This document shows positions 43,857 to 52,971 of a DNA stretch of 64,000 nt, piece after piece. Both the position numbers and the translations under genes were made by a program. The number at the start of each line of letters is the position of its first letter. Within the stretch, counting starts at the first letter, position 1. Source of the stretch: Uliginosibacterium flavum (GTDB lineage Bacteria > Pseudomonadota > Gammaproteobacteria > Burkholderiales > Rhodocyclaceae); contig NZ_JBEWZI010000001.1 in NCBI RefSeq assembly GCF_040566545.1, positions 332,650 to 396,649 of the forward strand, given 5' to 3'. The notes beneath the pieces are model-generated. The model ran no database searches, was not told where the DNA came from, and worked only from the letters and a program-made list of their open reading frames with translations.

Positions 43857-44492
43857 TTATATACGATAGGCCAGCGTCGTCATCACGCGCGACGCCAGCT
43901 TCATCGCCATGCGCACAGGAACCGGCAATGCGTGCGCGCCAAGCTGGACTGCCATCTCGGCATGTGCAGCTTCATCGCGCTGCATCTGATCAAGAATGCT
44001 GCGGGTCCGCAAATCCTGGGCCGCAGCTTTTTGAAGGTGTGAACCCAGATGGGCTTCTACCTGTCGCTCTGTTTCAGCAAGAAACCCGAGACTCCATTTA
44101 TCCCCTGCCAGCCCTGCCGCCACACCGATCGACAAAGCGCCGCCGTACCACAAAGGGTTAAGCAGGCTGACTCGCCCACCCAATTCCTTGATCCTTTGGT
44201 GCGTCCAGGCCAGATGCTCGGTTTCTTCATCAGCAGCCTTGTCCAGCGCCGCACGCGCATGATCCGAACGTGCCGTCAGCGCCTGGCCTTGATACAAGGC
44301 CTGAGCACAAACTTCACCGACGTGATTGACGCGCATGAGCCCCGCAGTGTGACGCCGCTCGGCTTCGGCCATTTCGCACTCAGGCAAGTCGGCGCCCGGG
44401 GTCGGGCGGGCGGAACGTGGCGGCGCGGCGAGCGTGCGCAGAACGCGATCAAAATGCAGAACCGCTTTGTCGAGCATGGAAAACGGACTCAC
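43857..44492 (-). CDS. coq7: 3-demethoxyubiquinol hydroxylase (Coq7)
   Basis: 211 aa. Di-iron carboxylate enzyme of ubiquinone synthesis. Ligand motifs: LMRVNHVGEVCAQALYQGQAL (E...), ADEETEHLAWTHQRI (ExxH) and MQRDEAAHAEMA (ExxH). The GTG start overlaps the rppH stop (GTGA), giving coupling; an ATG at 44477 is an alternative. It forms an operon with rppH. Related to membrane-bound Coq7/UbiF substitutes in betaproteobacteria. Confidence 0.94.
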   Translation of the reverse strand: MSPFSMLDKAVLHFDRVLRTLAAPPRSARPTPGADLPECEMAEAERRHTAGLMRVNHVGEVCAQALYQGQALTARSDHARAALDKAADEETEHLAWTHQRIKELGGRVSLLNPLWYGGALSIGVAAGLAGDKWSLGFLAETERQVEAHLGSHLQKAAAQDLRTRSILDQMQRDEAAHAEMAVQLGAHALPVPVRMAMKLASRVMTTLAYRI

Positions 44493-45016
44493 TGGCTTCC
44501 CGCCACATCAAGCTCATAGCCGCGCGGTCGGGCCTGTACATCCCCATGAAACAGGATGTCGGCCAATTCATTGAGCGCCAAGCGATAAACACCACGCTTG
44601 AACTCGATTACCGACTCCAGTGGCACCCAGAATCCGGTCCAACGCCAGGCGTCGAACTCGGGATGCCCGCTGGCGCGCAGATCAACATCGCAATCGCGAC
44701 CAGCCAGACGTAACAGAAACCAGATCTGTTTCTGTCCACGGTATGTCGTGCGCCATTCGCGCTTGATCCAGTGTTTGGGCACGTCATAGCGCAACCAGTC
44801 ACGAGTCCGGGCGAGCACACGCACATGCTCGGGACGCAAGCCAACTTCCTCGTAGAGTTCACGGAACATCGCCTGCTCGGGTGATTCACCCTGCTTGATG
44901 CCACCTTGTGGAAACTGCCAAGAATGTTCGCGGATGCGTTTGCCCCAGAATACCTCGTTGTTCGAGTTGACGATGACGATGCCGACATTGGGGCGATAAC
45001 CGTCCCGGTCGAGCAT
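44489..45016 (-). CDS. rppH: RNA pyrophosphohydrolase
   Basis: 175 aa. MLDRDGYRPNVGIVIVNSNNEVFWGKRI and the Nudix box GGIKQGESPEQAMFRELYEEVG (GX5EX7REXXEEXG, about residues 38-60). It removes pyrophosphate from mRNA 5' ends to start decay. It is divergent from proS; the intergenic region of 143 bp should hold both promoters. Confidence 0.96.
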   Translation of the reverse strand: MLDRDGYRPNVGIVIVNSNNEVFWGKRIREHSWQFPQGGIKQGESPEQAMFRELYEEVGLRPEHVRVLARTRDWLRYDVPKHWIKREWRTTYRGQKQIWFLLRLAGRDCDVDLRASGHPEFDAWRWTGFWVPLESVIEFKRGVYRLALNELADILFHGDVQARPRGYELDVAGSQ

Positions 45017-45159
45017 GATGAATCACCTGAATGTTGAACGTTGAACCGATTCTTTCACAGATCACCGCCCAAGGAAACCACCCGGCTCCGCCATGTCCGC
45101 CAATACAGCCGCTCGGGTACAATTCACCCTCTTTTCACGATCAGCGCCCCTCCCAGACC

Positions 45160-46869
45160 ATGCGTGCCAGCCAGTTTTACATCTCCACCCTCAAAGAAGC
45201 TCCGTCCGACGCCGAGATCGTCAGCCACAAACTGATGATGCGTGCCGGATTCATCAAAAAACTATCTGCGGGCATCTATAACTACATGCCGATGGGGCTG
45301 CGCGTCATCCGCAAGATCGAGAACGTGATCCGCGAGGAAATGAATCGAGCCGGCGCGATCGAGCTGTCAATGCCGGTCGTGCAACCGGCCGAGCTGTGGC
45401 ACGAAACGGGCCGCTTCGACAAGATGGGCGACGAGTTGTTGCGCTTCAAGGATCGCCACAATCGCGACTTCATCATCCAGCCAACTTCCGAAGAAGTAGT
45501 GACCGACATCGTCCGTCAGGATTTGCGCAGTTATCGCCAACTGCCAAAGAATCTCTATCAGATCCAGACCAAGTTCCGTGACGAGCGCCGCCCGCGCTTC
45601 GGCATCATGCGTGGCCGCGAGTTCACGATGAAGGATGCCTACTCCTTCCACACCAGCTTTGAAGATCTGCAACGCGAATACCAGAACATGTTCAGCGCCT
45701 ATTCGCGGATTTTCACCCGCCTGGGCCTTGAGTTCCGTGCCGTGGCAGCCGACACAGGCGCTATCGGCGGCACTGGCTCGCACGAATTCCACGTAATTGC
45801 CGAGACCGGCGAAGACGCGATTGCCTACAATCCCGACTCCGAATACGCCGCCAATGTCGAACTGGCAGAAGCCATGGCGCCAGCGGCAGTCCGGCCGACA
45901 GCCCAGGCTGAACTTGTCAAAGTTCACACGCCCGGCGCCAAGACCATTGAACAACTGGCGGCCTTCCTCAAGCTCTCAGCCACACAGACACTCAAGTCCG
46001 TCGTCGTCGACGGTGAGGATGGCATTCCGGTCTTGCTGCTGCTGCGCGGTGACCACGAGCTGAACGAAGTGAAGGCCAGCAAACTGGCTGGCGTTTTTTC
46101 GCCCTTGCGTTTCGCCTCCCCCACCACCATCCGCGACGCCTTCGGCAGCGAACCCGGCTCGCTCGGGCCAATCGGTTTCAAAGGCCGCATTTATGCTGAC
46201 CGTGCAGTAAGCGCAATGGCAGATTTTGTCATCGGCGCCAATGAAAACGACTACCACTTCACCGGCGCCAACCTTGTCCGCGATTTTCCTGAGCCCGAAT
46301 TCGCAGACATCCGCAATGTCGTGGCAGGCGATCCCTCGCCCGACGGTAAAGGCCAGTTAGCCATTTGTCGCGGCATCGAAGTCGGCCACATTTTCCAGCT
46401 GCGTACGCGCTACTCCGAAGCCATGGGCTGCAAATTCATTGGCGAAGATGGCAAGGAGCAGATCATGGAGATGGGCTGCTATGGCGTGGGCGTCACCCGC
46501 ATCATGGGAGCCGCCATCGAACAGAATTTCGATGACCGCGGCATCATCTGGCCCGACAGCATCGCCCCGTTCCAGATCGTGATCTGCCCAATGGGATGGA
46601 GCCGTTCTGAAGCCGTTCGTAATGCCGCCAATGCTCTTCACGCCGAACTGCTTGCCGCCGGCATCGACGTCATCATTGATGACCGTGACGAACGCCCTGG
46701 CGTCATGTTCGCCGACTGGGAGCTGGTTGGCGTGCCACATCGCGTCGTCATTGGTGATCGCGGGTTGAAAGAAGGCCAGGCCGAATATCAGGGCCGTCGT
46801 GATACCGAAGCCACCAAAGTAAACATCACGGATATCGTCTCCTTCATCAAAACCAAGCTCGGGCAGTGA
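45160..46869 (+). CDS. proS: Prolyl-tRNA synthetase (bacterial type, with editing domain)
   Basis: 569 aa, the usual bacterial ProS length. Class II motifs: RASQFYISTLKEAPSDAEIVSHKLMMRAGFIKKLSAGIYNYMPMG (motif 1), TKFRDERRPRFGIMRGREFTMKDAYSFH (motif 2) and MGCYGVGVTRIMGAAIEQ (motif 3). The INS editing domain lies between (about 220-400, with GDHELNEVKASKL). C-terminal anticodon domain DVIIDDRDERPGVMFADWELVG. Its stop overlaps the next start (GTGA). Confidence 0.98.
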   Translation: MRASQFYISTLKEAPSDAEIVSHKLMMRAGFIKKLSAGIYNYMPMGLRVIRKIENVIREEMNRAGAIELSMPVVQPAELWHETGRFDKMGDELLRFKDRHNRDFIIQPTSEEVVTDIVRQDLRSYRQLPKNLYQIQTKFRDERRPRFGIMRGREFTMKDAYSFHTSFEDLQREYQNMFSAYSRIFTRLGLEFRAVAADTGAIGGTGSHEFHVIAETGEDAIAYNPDSEYAANVELAEAMAPAAVRPTAQAELVKVHTPGAKTIEQLAAFLKLSATQTLKSVVVDGEDGIPVLLLLRGDHELNEVKASKLAGVFSPLRFASPTTIRDAFGSEPGSLGPIGFKGRIYADRAVSAMADFVIGANENDYHFTGANLVRDFPEPEFADIRNVVAGDPSPDGKGQLAICRGIEVGHIFQLRTRYSEAMGCKFIGEDGKEQIMEMGCYGVGVTRIMGAAIEQNFDDRGIIWPDSIAPFQIVICPMGWSRSEAVRNAANALHAELLAAGIDVIIDDRDERPGVMFADWELVGVPHRVVIGDRGLKEGQAEYQGRRDTEATKVNITDIVSFIKTKLGQ

Positions 46870-47504
46870 ACATCAAAATGCTTCAACGCCTCGCAGCCCT
46901 CTTCTTTGTTCTGCTTTGCGCGCCAGCTTGGGCGGGGGCGCAAAAAGAAGAGGAGCTCGCAGCCAGCGTACAGGCTGCCCTGCATGCGGCGGTCAGCGAC
47001 CGGGCTTCGCCTGAGCCGATTTTCTCGTCTCTCGACAGCAAACTACGCTGGCTTAACGAGATGGTTCCACGGCTCGCTCGCAAAATGCCTGATCCACAGG
47101 AACGCATTGATCTCCTCAAAACAGTCTATTACGAAGCGCAACGGGCAGGCCTCGACCCACAAATGGTATTGGGTCTGATCCAGGTGGAAAGTGGCTTTCG
47201 CAAATACGCAGTATCCAGCGCTGGCGCACGCGGGCTGATGCAGATCATGCCCTTCTGGGTAAAACAGATTGGCGCTCCGGATCAAAATTTGTTTCACTTG
47301 CGCACCAACCTGCGTTTCGGCTGCACGATCCTGCGTCACTATCTCGACATTGAAAAAGGGGATTTATACCGAGCACTGGGGCGTTACAACGGCAGCCTAG
47401 GCAAAGCAGAATATCCCAACGCCGTACGCGCTGCCTGGCAGAACAACTGGAAGCTGACGTCGGATACTGTTGCACAATCGTCACCTGCTGCAATTATCCA
47501 TTGA
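46866..47504 (+). CDS. Lytic transglycosylase (SLT domain)
   Basis: 212 aa. Signal peptide (LQRLAALFFVLLCAPAWAGA). SLT domain about 95-195: GLDPQMVLGLIQVESGFRKYAVSSAGARGLMQIMP contains the catalytic Glu (IQVES) and the GLMQ motif; GRYNGSLGKAEYP follows. It cleaves the glycan strand of peptidoglycan in the periplasm. The GTG start at 46866 overlaps the proS stop, suggesting coupling; an ATG at 46878 is also possible. This proS-slt pairing is common in betaproteobacteria. Confidence 0.9.
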   Translation: MNIKMLQRLAALFFVLLCAPAWAGAQKEEELAASVQAALHAAVSDRASPEPIFSSLDSKLRWLNEMVPRLARKMPDPQERIDLLKTVYYEAQRAGLDPQMVLGLIQVESGFRKYAVSSAGARGLMQIMPFWVKQIGAPDQNLFHLRTNLRFGCTILRHYLDIEKGDLYRALGRYNGSLGKAEYPNAVRAAWQNNWKLTSDTVAQSSPAAIIH

Positions 47505-47590
47505 GAAAGCGCGCAGTACTTGGAATAATGCCGATTGGCGTCCCAAAATGACCCAGAGTTTGTTTGACAACACACCAGGAGGACACACAT

Positions 47591-48022
47591 ATGAAGCAAA
47601 AGCTTAGCCTCGTCGTTGCATCGCTCTCTCTCGCACTGCTGTCTGCATGCAGTTCAACTCCCTCCGTTCCGGAAGCTGTCGCCCCTGCCATCGTCAAGGG
47701 CGACATGCTGGTCAGCACCAGCGGCGAAACACTGTACTTCTACAAGAAGGACACCAAGCCCAATGAGAGCGCATGCGTACGCGACTGCCTCAAAGTGTTT
47801 GGCCCTCTGTTTCCGACGCCTGATGACGCAGATATTGGTGACTACAAGATCATCGAGCGCACTGACGGCATGAGCCAATGGGCACTCAAAGGCAAGCCAC
47901 TGTACCTGTGCACGGGCGCCAAGGCTCCAACGGGCGCCCCCGCATCAATGGTAAAAGCAGCTGAAACAGCTGCCGCGAACTGTGCCAAGGCCATGGCCGA
48001 CTTTGAAATCGCCAAGCCGTAA
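47591..48022 (+). CDS. Lipoprotein with Lipoprotein_15/COG4315 repeat
   Basis: 143 aa. Lipobox LLSAC (residues about 16-20). The body matches the 'secreted repeat of unknown function' family: STSGETLYFYKKDTKPNESACVRDCLKVFGPLF and MSQWALKGKPLYLC (usual form: tLYtFDkD...SaC.g.Ca..WPPl). The C-terminus has an Ala-rich helical extension. AGGAGG lies 8 nt before the ATG at 47591. Function unknown; the first Trp-Pro-Pro of the family is replaced by FGP. It is followed by a strong bidirectional terminator. Confidence 0.85.
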   Translation: MKQKLSLVVASLSLALLSACSSTPSVPEAVAPAIVKGDMLVSTSGETLYFYKKDTKPNESACVRDCLKVFGPLFPTPDDADIGDYKIIERTDGMSQWALKGKPLYLCTGAKAPTGAPASMVKAAETAAANCAKAMADFEIAKP

Positions 48023-48052
48023 TATCCGGCAAGCCTGAAAAGGGCTGCTCGA

Positions 48053-48086
48053 AAAAATGCCGCCAAGTCAGCTTGGCGGCATTTTT
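48053..48086. terminator. Bidirectional terminator (lipoprotein gene / trhO)
   Basis: AAAAATGCCGCCAAG and its exact complement (15 bp) around TCAG. The A- and T-runs are at the stem ends, so it can work both ways between these convergent genes. Confidence 0.9.
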
Positions 48087-48101
48087 ATTTGCGCAGGCTG
48101 C

Positions 48102-48974
48102 TTACGAAATCTCAGCATCCCGATCTGCAGCCCCCTCCGGCTCCTGATCCAGACGTTGCGCACGCGCCAGCCGCCATTGCTCACCTGGCGCATCGACATA
48201 CACATCCTCCACGGTCGTGGCGGTTTCCTGCAGATGCGTATCGAGCGCGACGCGCCGATCGAAGACGAAACACTCGCCTTGCCAGTCCGCCTCGGCATCC
48301 GGCATTTTCTCGAAAAAATTCAGAATGCCGCCCTCGAGCTGATACACCGTCAGCCCACGATCCAGCAACCAGGCGCTGGTCTTCTCGCAGCGGATGCCTC
48401 CGGTGCAATACATGGCCACACGCTTGCCCTCGCTCTTCCACTCATCCAGATGCGCCTCAACATAACGCGGGAAGTCGCGGAAGTTATTCACCAGCGGATC
48501 GATGGCCTTGTTGAAGTGACCCAGACGGAATTCAAAACTGTTGCGGTTATCGATCAACACCACATCATCCTGCGCAATCAGCTCGCGCCATTGCTGCGGA
48601 TTCAGGTCGATACCGGTCTGCGCAGTCGCATCCACACCCGGCACACCCAGCGGCAGAATCTCCGCCTTCAGCCGTACCTTCATCTTGCCGAAAGGTGCCG
48701 TCCTGCACGGGCTGCGCTTGAAATGCAGGCCAACGAATTTTCCCGCCAGACGCGGATCGGTCGCCAACTGACGCTCGAACGCATCCAGCGCCAGCGCACT
48801 ACCTGCAAGCATGCCGTTGATGCCCTCACCCGCCACCAGGATGCTGCCAAGCAAACCTTCGGTCAGCTCACACAGGGTTTCCACCACTGCCTCGGGATCA
48901 GGCAGGGCAACGAATTTGTAAAAGGAAATGTGAAAAATCGCCGACTCGGGCGACAAGGTCTCTGGGGTAGGCAT
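48102..48974 (-). CDS. trhO: tRNA uridine(34) 5-hydroxylase TrhO (rhodanese-domain, YceA family)
   Basis: 290 aa. N-terminal acylphosphatase-like part (FHISFYKFVALPDPEAVVETLCEL, GILVAGEGINGMLAG-type block) and a rhodanese domain about 125-230 with the active Cys in VAMYCTGGIRCEKTSAWLLDRG. The family makes 5-hydroxyuridine at the tRNA wobble base with O2. The ATG at 48974 begins the homology; the upstream frame extension lies in repeats. Confidence 0.93.
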   Translation of the reverse strand: MPTPETLSPESAIFHISFYKFVALPDPEAVVETLCELTEGLLGSILVAGEGINGMLAGSALALDAFERQLATDPRLAGKFVGLHFKRSPCRTAPFGKMKVRLKAEILPLGVPGVDATAQTGIDLNPQQWRELIAQDDVVLIDNRNSFEFRLGHFNKAIDPLVNNFRDFPRYVEAHLDEWKSEGKRVAMYCTGGIRCEKTSAWLLDRGLTVYQLEGGILNFFEKMPDAEADWQGECFVFDRRVALDTHLQETATTVEDVYVDAPGEQWRLARAQRLDQEPEGAADRDAEIS

Positions 48975-49040
48975 GTCTTGTTCTGGGCTAACGGGGGCGC
49001 GGCGATGATAGCCGCTATCGCGCGCCAGCGGACAAACACA

Positions 49041-49160
49041 TGAAGAGCCGCATGCAGCGGGCGTCTTCGAGCAGGCCTGTTGCACAGCCTCACCCCGCCT
49101 TGCTGTGCAGGCAGGCACGCTGAAGAACAAGCAGCAGAAAGCCTCTTCAGGCCGAGCCTC
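49041..49160. repeat. Dispersed GAAGAGCC palindromes (two adjacent copies)
   Basis: TGAAGAGCCGCATGCAGCGG, GGCGTCTTCGAGCAGGCCTG, then CAGGCAGGCACGCTGAAGAA and AAAGCCTCTTCAGGCCGAGC. The rest of 48975-49241 shows a short GCCCACCG/CGGCGGGC hairpin (about 49196-49220) that may end the tusA transcript on the minus strand. Confidence 0.7.
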
Positions 49161-49241
49161 TCAGCGCCCCAACACAGCACTACAGACAAGAAAAAGCCCA
49201 CCGTTTTTCCGCCGGCGGGCTATTTCACTATTGCCTGCGCT

Positions 49242-49481
49242 TCAACGCCGGATCAGATAACGGATGGTCGGGCCATCCTGCTGAATTTCCAGCACTTCAT
49301 AACCGTGATTCTTCGCATCCAGCGGAATGTTGTTGATGGACTGCGGGCAGTCGCTGACCACCTCCAGAATCTCGCCGGGTTTGAGCTGCGGCATAGCTTC
49401 CAGCGTGGCGACCGCAGGATAAGGACAGGGCTCACCGACCATATCCAAACGATAGTCGGGAACGTAAACGGGCTTGTTCAT
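49242..49481 (-). CDS. TusA-like sulfurtransferase/YedF family protein
   Basis: 79 aa, one TusA domain. YRLDMVGEPCPYPAVATLEAMPQLKPGEILEVVSDCPQSINNIPLDA carries the conserved Cys-Pro-x-Pro with the persulfide-accepting Cys. The start overlaps the yedE stop (ATGA), so the two are one translationally coupled unit. Such pairs probably pass sulfur (or selenium) imported by YedE into the cell. Confidence 0.88.
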   Translation of the reverse strand: MNKPVYVPDYRLDMVGEPCPYPAVATLEAMPQLKPGEILEVVSDCPQSINNIPLDAKNHGYEVLEIQQDGPTIRYLIRR

Positions 49482-50689
49482 ACAGCCTCCTTGGCAAGGG
49501 TATCTTTTGCGGCTTTACGGGCGAAGAAGTGTTTCTCCCAGGCCAATACGGCCAGCATGGCCAGCGCGAGCAACAAATAAGTCACGATCAGACCACCTTG
49601 CGGACCGAAGACTTCCAGCAGATTGGTCTTGGGATAGCTGGTGGCAAGCGCCGGGGCAATGTCATCCCACATGGCGGCCAGCACGGTGGCGCCGATGATG
49701 TTGCCCAGCCCGACCCACCAGTAATGCACCTGTCCTTCCACCGCGCGATACATCCAGCCGGTTTCGCAGCCACCCGCCAGCACGATACCGAAGCCAAAGA
49801 GTAGCCCGCCGATGACGGCATTCGGCCCCATCCACATGATCTTGGCGGGCACGCCGAGCTGCACGTAGCTGTACACACCGATGGTGCTCACGGCCATGCC
49901 GATCAGGATGGCCTTGGCCATCTGGGTGCGGCCGGTGAGCCACAGATCACGGAAGGCCGAAGTGAAACACACCTGCGCACGCTCGATGATCAAGCCGAAG
50001 GCCACGCCGAACAAGGCCGCCAACCCGAGCTTGGGTGCAGAAAAGGTGGTAGCGACAGCCCACAAGACGACGCCAACAAATACCAGCATGCCCAAGCGGA
50101 AACGCCGTGCGGCGTGATCGGGATGCTGCGTCAGCGGCTGGGCGGCCGACACCTTCTGCAGCTTCACCGGAATGCGAAATACCGGCAGCATGGTGAAGCG
50201 CGCACCGAACCAGGAGCCGGCCGCCGCCGTCAGCATGAAAAACCAGGCATGCAGGGAAAATTGCGGAATGCCGGTGAAGAAAGCCGCGAGGTTGCAGCCC
50301 ATCGCCAGCCGCGCGCCAAAACCGGCGATCATGCCGCCGACGACCGCCTGTACGATGCGGATGCGGTGCTGCGGCATACGCAACTTGACGTTATTGGCCC
50401 ACAACGCGGCAGAGAGACACCCGGCAAACATGCCGATGATCATCATGCCGTCGACGCGATCCAACGGCGTACCCGCCAGCCCGATCACCTTGAAGTAGCC
50501 CCAGCTTTCAGGCTGAGCGCCGAAGGCCTGTAGCAGATGCCCGCCCCAGCGCGTAAATTCGCCAGTCACGGCCCAGAAGGTGCCGGTGATGCCGAAGTAA
50601 TACGCCGAGAGCACGCCCGCCGCGAGCACCGCAGGCACAGGCGCCCAGAAACGCACCAGATAGTTCTGTTTGAATTCTTGCCAGGTCAT
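49478..50689 (-). CDS. yedE: YedE/YeeE-type sulfur (selenium) transporter
   Basis: 403 aa, about 10 membrane helices in two YeeE/YedE repeats. Conserved Cys motifs: FGARLAMGCNLAAFFTGIPQFSLHA, IIERAQVCFTSAFRDLWLTGRTQMAK and FGIVLAGGCETGWMYRAVEGQ. In characterised YeeE (TsuA) such Cys carry thiosulfate through the membrane. Coupled to the TusA gene. The frame starts MTWQEFKQNYLVRFWAPVPA. The substrate, thiosulfate or selenium species, is uncertain. Confidence 0.9.
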   Translation of the reverse strand: MTWQEFKQNYLVRFWAPVPAVLAAGVLSAYYFGITGTFWAVTGEFTRWGGHLLQAFGAQPESWGYFKVIGLAGTPLDRVDGMMIIGMFAGCLSAALWANNVKLRMPQHRIRIVQAVVGGMIAGFGARLAMGCNLAAFFTGIPQFSLHAWFFMLTAAAGSWFGARFTMLPVFRIPVKLQKVSAAQPLTQHPDHAARRFRLGMLVFVGVVLWAVATTFSAPKLGLAALFGVAFGLIIERAQVCFTSAFRDLWLTGRTQMAKAILIGMAVSTIGVYSYVQLGVPAKIMWMGPNAVIGGLLFGFGIVLAGGCETGWMYRAVEGQVHYWWVGLGNIIGATVLAAMWDDIAPALATSYPKTNLLEVFGPQGGLIVTYLLLALAMLAVLAWEKHFFARKAAKDTLAKEAV

Positions 50690-50719
50690 GGCGTGACACT
50701 CTCTTTCATGTTTCCCAAC

Positions 50720-50752
50720 AAAAAACCCGCAGACATTGCCTGCGGGTTTTTT
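50720..50752 (-). terminator. Terminator of eda-kdgK
   Basis: AAAAAACCCGCAG and its complement (13 bp) around ACATTGC. Placed between the kdgK stop (50892) and the yedE start (50689), both on the minus strand. The 140 bp between it and kdgK contain no recognisable signal. Confidence 0.88.
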
Positions 50753-50891
50753 GATTTACAACCCAACCGTCAGATTTGTGCAGGGCGCGTAGCGAGCGGA
50801 GTCGAGGTCGAAACGAGGAGCGGATACGTACGTGAGTACGTTGAGCACCGGAGTTTCGAGATCGGCCCGCGCAGTAGCGCAATGCGCAAAT

Positions 50892-51995
50892 TTATCGAAT
50901 GACGCGAGCGCCTTTGCCCTTCATTGCAGCTTCAACTTCTTCCACGCGAACCATGGAGGTATCGCCCGGGGTGGACATGGCCAGTGCGCCGTGCGCTGCG
51001 CCGTATTCGACGGCAGCTTGCGGGCCCTTGCCTTCCAGGAAGCCATAGGCCAGACCGGAAGCGAAACCATCACCGCCACCGACGCGGTCATAGATTTCCA
51101 GGTTTTCGCGCTTCATGGACTGATACAGCTCGCCCTGGTAATAGCACAGTGCGGACCAGTCGTTGATCGTCGCGGTCTTGGCGTTGCGCAGGGTGGTGGC
51201 AGCCACCTTGAAGTTCGGGAACTCGGCGACAGCGGTTTGAATCATCTTCTTGAAGCTGTCGGTTTCGATGTTGGTCAGGTGCTCGTCGGCGCCTTCCACT
51301 TCGAAGCCCAGACAGGCGGTGAAGTCTTCTTCGTTGCCGATCATCACATCGCAATATTTGGCGATGTTGCGGTTGATCTTCTGCGCGCCTTCTTTGCCAC
51401 CCTGGCTCTTCCACAGGGAAGCGCGGTAGTTCAGGTCATAGGCCACGACGGTGCCGAACTTGTTGGCCCATTCAACGGCTTCGATCACGGCTTCAGCGGT
51501 GTTCGAGGCCAGCGCGGCGAAGATGCCGCCGGTCTGGAACCAGCGCACGCCTTCTTCACCGAACAGCTTTTCCCAGTTCACTTCACCCGGGCGGATTTGC
51601 GAAGCAGCCGTGTGGCCGCGATCGGAACAACCCAGAGCCGGACGGATGCCGAAGCCCTTTTCCGTGAAGTTCAGACCGACGCGGGTGTTCTTGCCCAGAC
51701 CGTCGAAATCGCGCCAGATGACGTGGGACATGTCCACGCCGCCCTGCATGATGAAATCTTCAACCAGCCAGCCCAGGTCGTTCTTCGGCAGAGCCGTGAC
51801 GACTGCAGCGCGCTTGCCCCAGCACTTCTTCATGGCGCGAGCGACGTTGTACTCGCCGCCGCCTTCCCACACCTGGAACTGGCGGGAGTTACGCACGCGG
51901 CCGAAGCCCGGGTCGAAACGCAGCATGACTTCACCGAAGGACACGCAGTCCCACTTGGTTTCGGCGGCAGATTTGATGATCAGTTCAGAAGACAT
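50892..51995 (-). CDS. kdgK: 2-keto-3-deoxygluconate kinase (PfkB family)
   Basis: 367 aa, longer than E. coli KdgK (about 309). PfkB fold: VSFGEVMLRFDPGFGRVRNSRQFQVWEGGGEYNVARAMKK at the N-terminus, GTVVAYDLNYRASLWKSQ (second lobe), and the catalytic loop YDRVGGGDGFASGLAYGFLEG with the base Asp. It phosphorylates KDG to KDPG. It is 87 nt downstream of the KDPG aldolase gene in one operon; the substrate could come from the pectate lyase products after isomerisation by enzymes not in this window. Confidence 0.9.
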   Translation of the reverse strand: MSSELIIKSAAETKWDCVSFGEVMLRFDPGFGRVRNSRQFQVWEGGGEYNVARAMKKCWGKRAAVVTALPKNDLGWLVEDFIMQGGVDMSHVIWRDFDGLGKNTRVGLNFTEKGFGIRPALGCSDRGHTAASQIRPGEVNWEKLFGEEGVRWFQTGGIFAALASNTAEAVIEAVEWANKFGTVVAYDLNYRASLWKSQGGKEGAQKINRNIAKYCDVMIGNEEDFTACLGFEVEGADEHLTNIETDSFKKMIQTAVAEFPNFKVAATTLRNAKTATINDWSALCYYQGELYQSMKRENLEIYDRVGGGDGFASGLAYGFLEGKGPQAAVEYGAAHGALAMSTPGDTSMVRVEEVEAAMKGKGARVIR

Positions 51996-52082
51996 TTTTT
52001 ATCCTGTGATGTGAGTGGAGTCGATGTTCGTACTGCGGGCCGCGCAGCTTGCGCTGAGCGGCCCGACAGAATTCAAAACAGA

Positions 52083-52769
52083 TTACTTCGCAGCCAGTTC
52101 GGCCTTGATGGTCTTGACCAGCTGAACGGTCTTGCGAACGTTTTCTTCGATGCCCTTGTAATCCTTGGCGTCGAGCAGCTTCTTGGTGATCAAGTTGGAA
52201 CCGATACCGCAAGCAACGATGCCGGCGCCATACCACTTGCGCAGGGACTCTTCGGTCGGCTCGACACCACCGGTGGGCATGATGCGCGTCCAGGGCATCG
52301 GGCCCATGACGCTCTTGACGAACTCGGGACCGCCCACGGAAGCGCCCGGGAACACCTTGACGATTTCGCAGCCCAGCTCTTGTGCGTAGCCGATTTCGGT
52401 CGCGGAGCCACAGCCGGGGCTGTAAGGAATGCCACGACGGTTACAGACTTTGGCCACTTCGGCGTTCAGCATCGGGCCGACGATGAACTTGGCGCCGTTG
52501 GCAATATAGATACCGGCTGTCGGGGCTTCAACGATGGAGCCCACGCCCATGATCACGGACGGATCAGCCTTGGAGAAGTACTTGGTGACTTCAAAAAACA
52601 CGTGCGAAGCGAAATCGCCACGGTTGGTGAACTCGACGCAAGGCGCGCCGCCATTGGCACAAGCCTGGATAACGCTCTTGCAAACTTCGACGTCCGAATC
52701 ATAAAACACCGGAATCACAGCCTGGTCCATCATCGCGGCCAATACGGCCATACGGTCTTTTGCAGCCAT
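52083..52769 (-). CDS. eda: KDPG/KHG aldolase
   Basis: 228 aa. Class I aldolase: QAVIPVFYDSDVEVCKSVIQACANGGAPCVEFTNRGD, GPMLNAEVAKVCNRRGIPYSPGCGSATE, the Schiff-base Lys in CEIVKVFPGASVGGPEFVKSVMGP and PTGGVEPTEESLRKW. It splits KDPG to pyruvate and glyceraldehyde-3-P. GGAGA lies 6 nt before the ATG at 52769; a longer frame is unsupported. First gene of the eda-kdgK pair. It is the expected partner of Edd at 5.8 kb. The upstream 200 bp (52770-52971) show an AT-rich TAATACTAAT stretch that may be the -10 region. Confidence 0.92.
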   Translation of the reverse strand: MAAKDRMAVLAAMMDQAVIPVFYDSDVEVCKSVIQACANGGAPCVEFTNRGDFASHVFFEVTKYFSKADPSVIMGVGSIVEAPTAGIYIANGAKFIVGPMLNAEVAKVCNRRGIPYSPGCGSATEIGYAQELGCEIVKVFPGASVGGPEFVKSVMGPMPWTRIMPTGGVEPTEESLRKWYGAGIVACGIGSNLITKKLLDAKDYKGIEENVRKTVQLVKTIKAELAAK

Positions 52770-52971
52770 TGCAAATCTCCTGATTAGTATTAAGTTGCGC
52801 CGCAGGGGGAGCGACACGCGGTCCAGCAAGCCCGCGATTTTCCCGCAATAGCAGCCAACTATCAAGGCAAAGACCCTGATTCATCAGCAATATTCCCGGA
52901 AAACGGACGATAAAAAGCGGAAGGATGATGTCACGCAAGGCTTTACAGGGATTTGACACAGTGCAAAGCAA

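Noticed and set aside
50832..52787. Open frame of 651 codons on the plus strand
   Set aside because: Antisense to kdgK and eda, which are certain.
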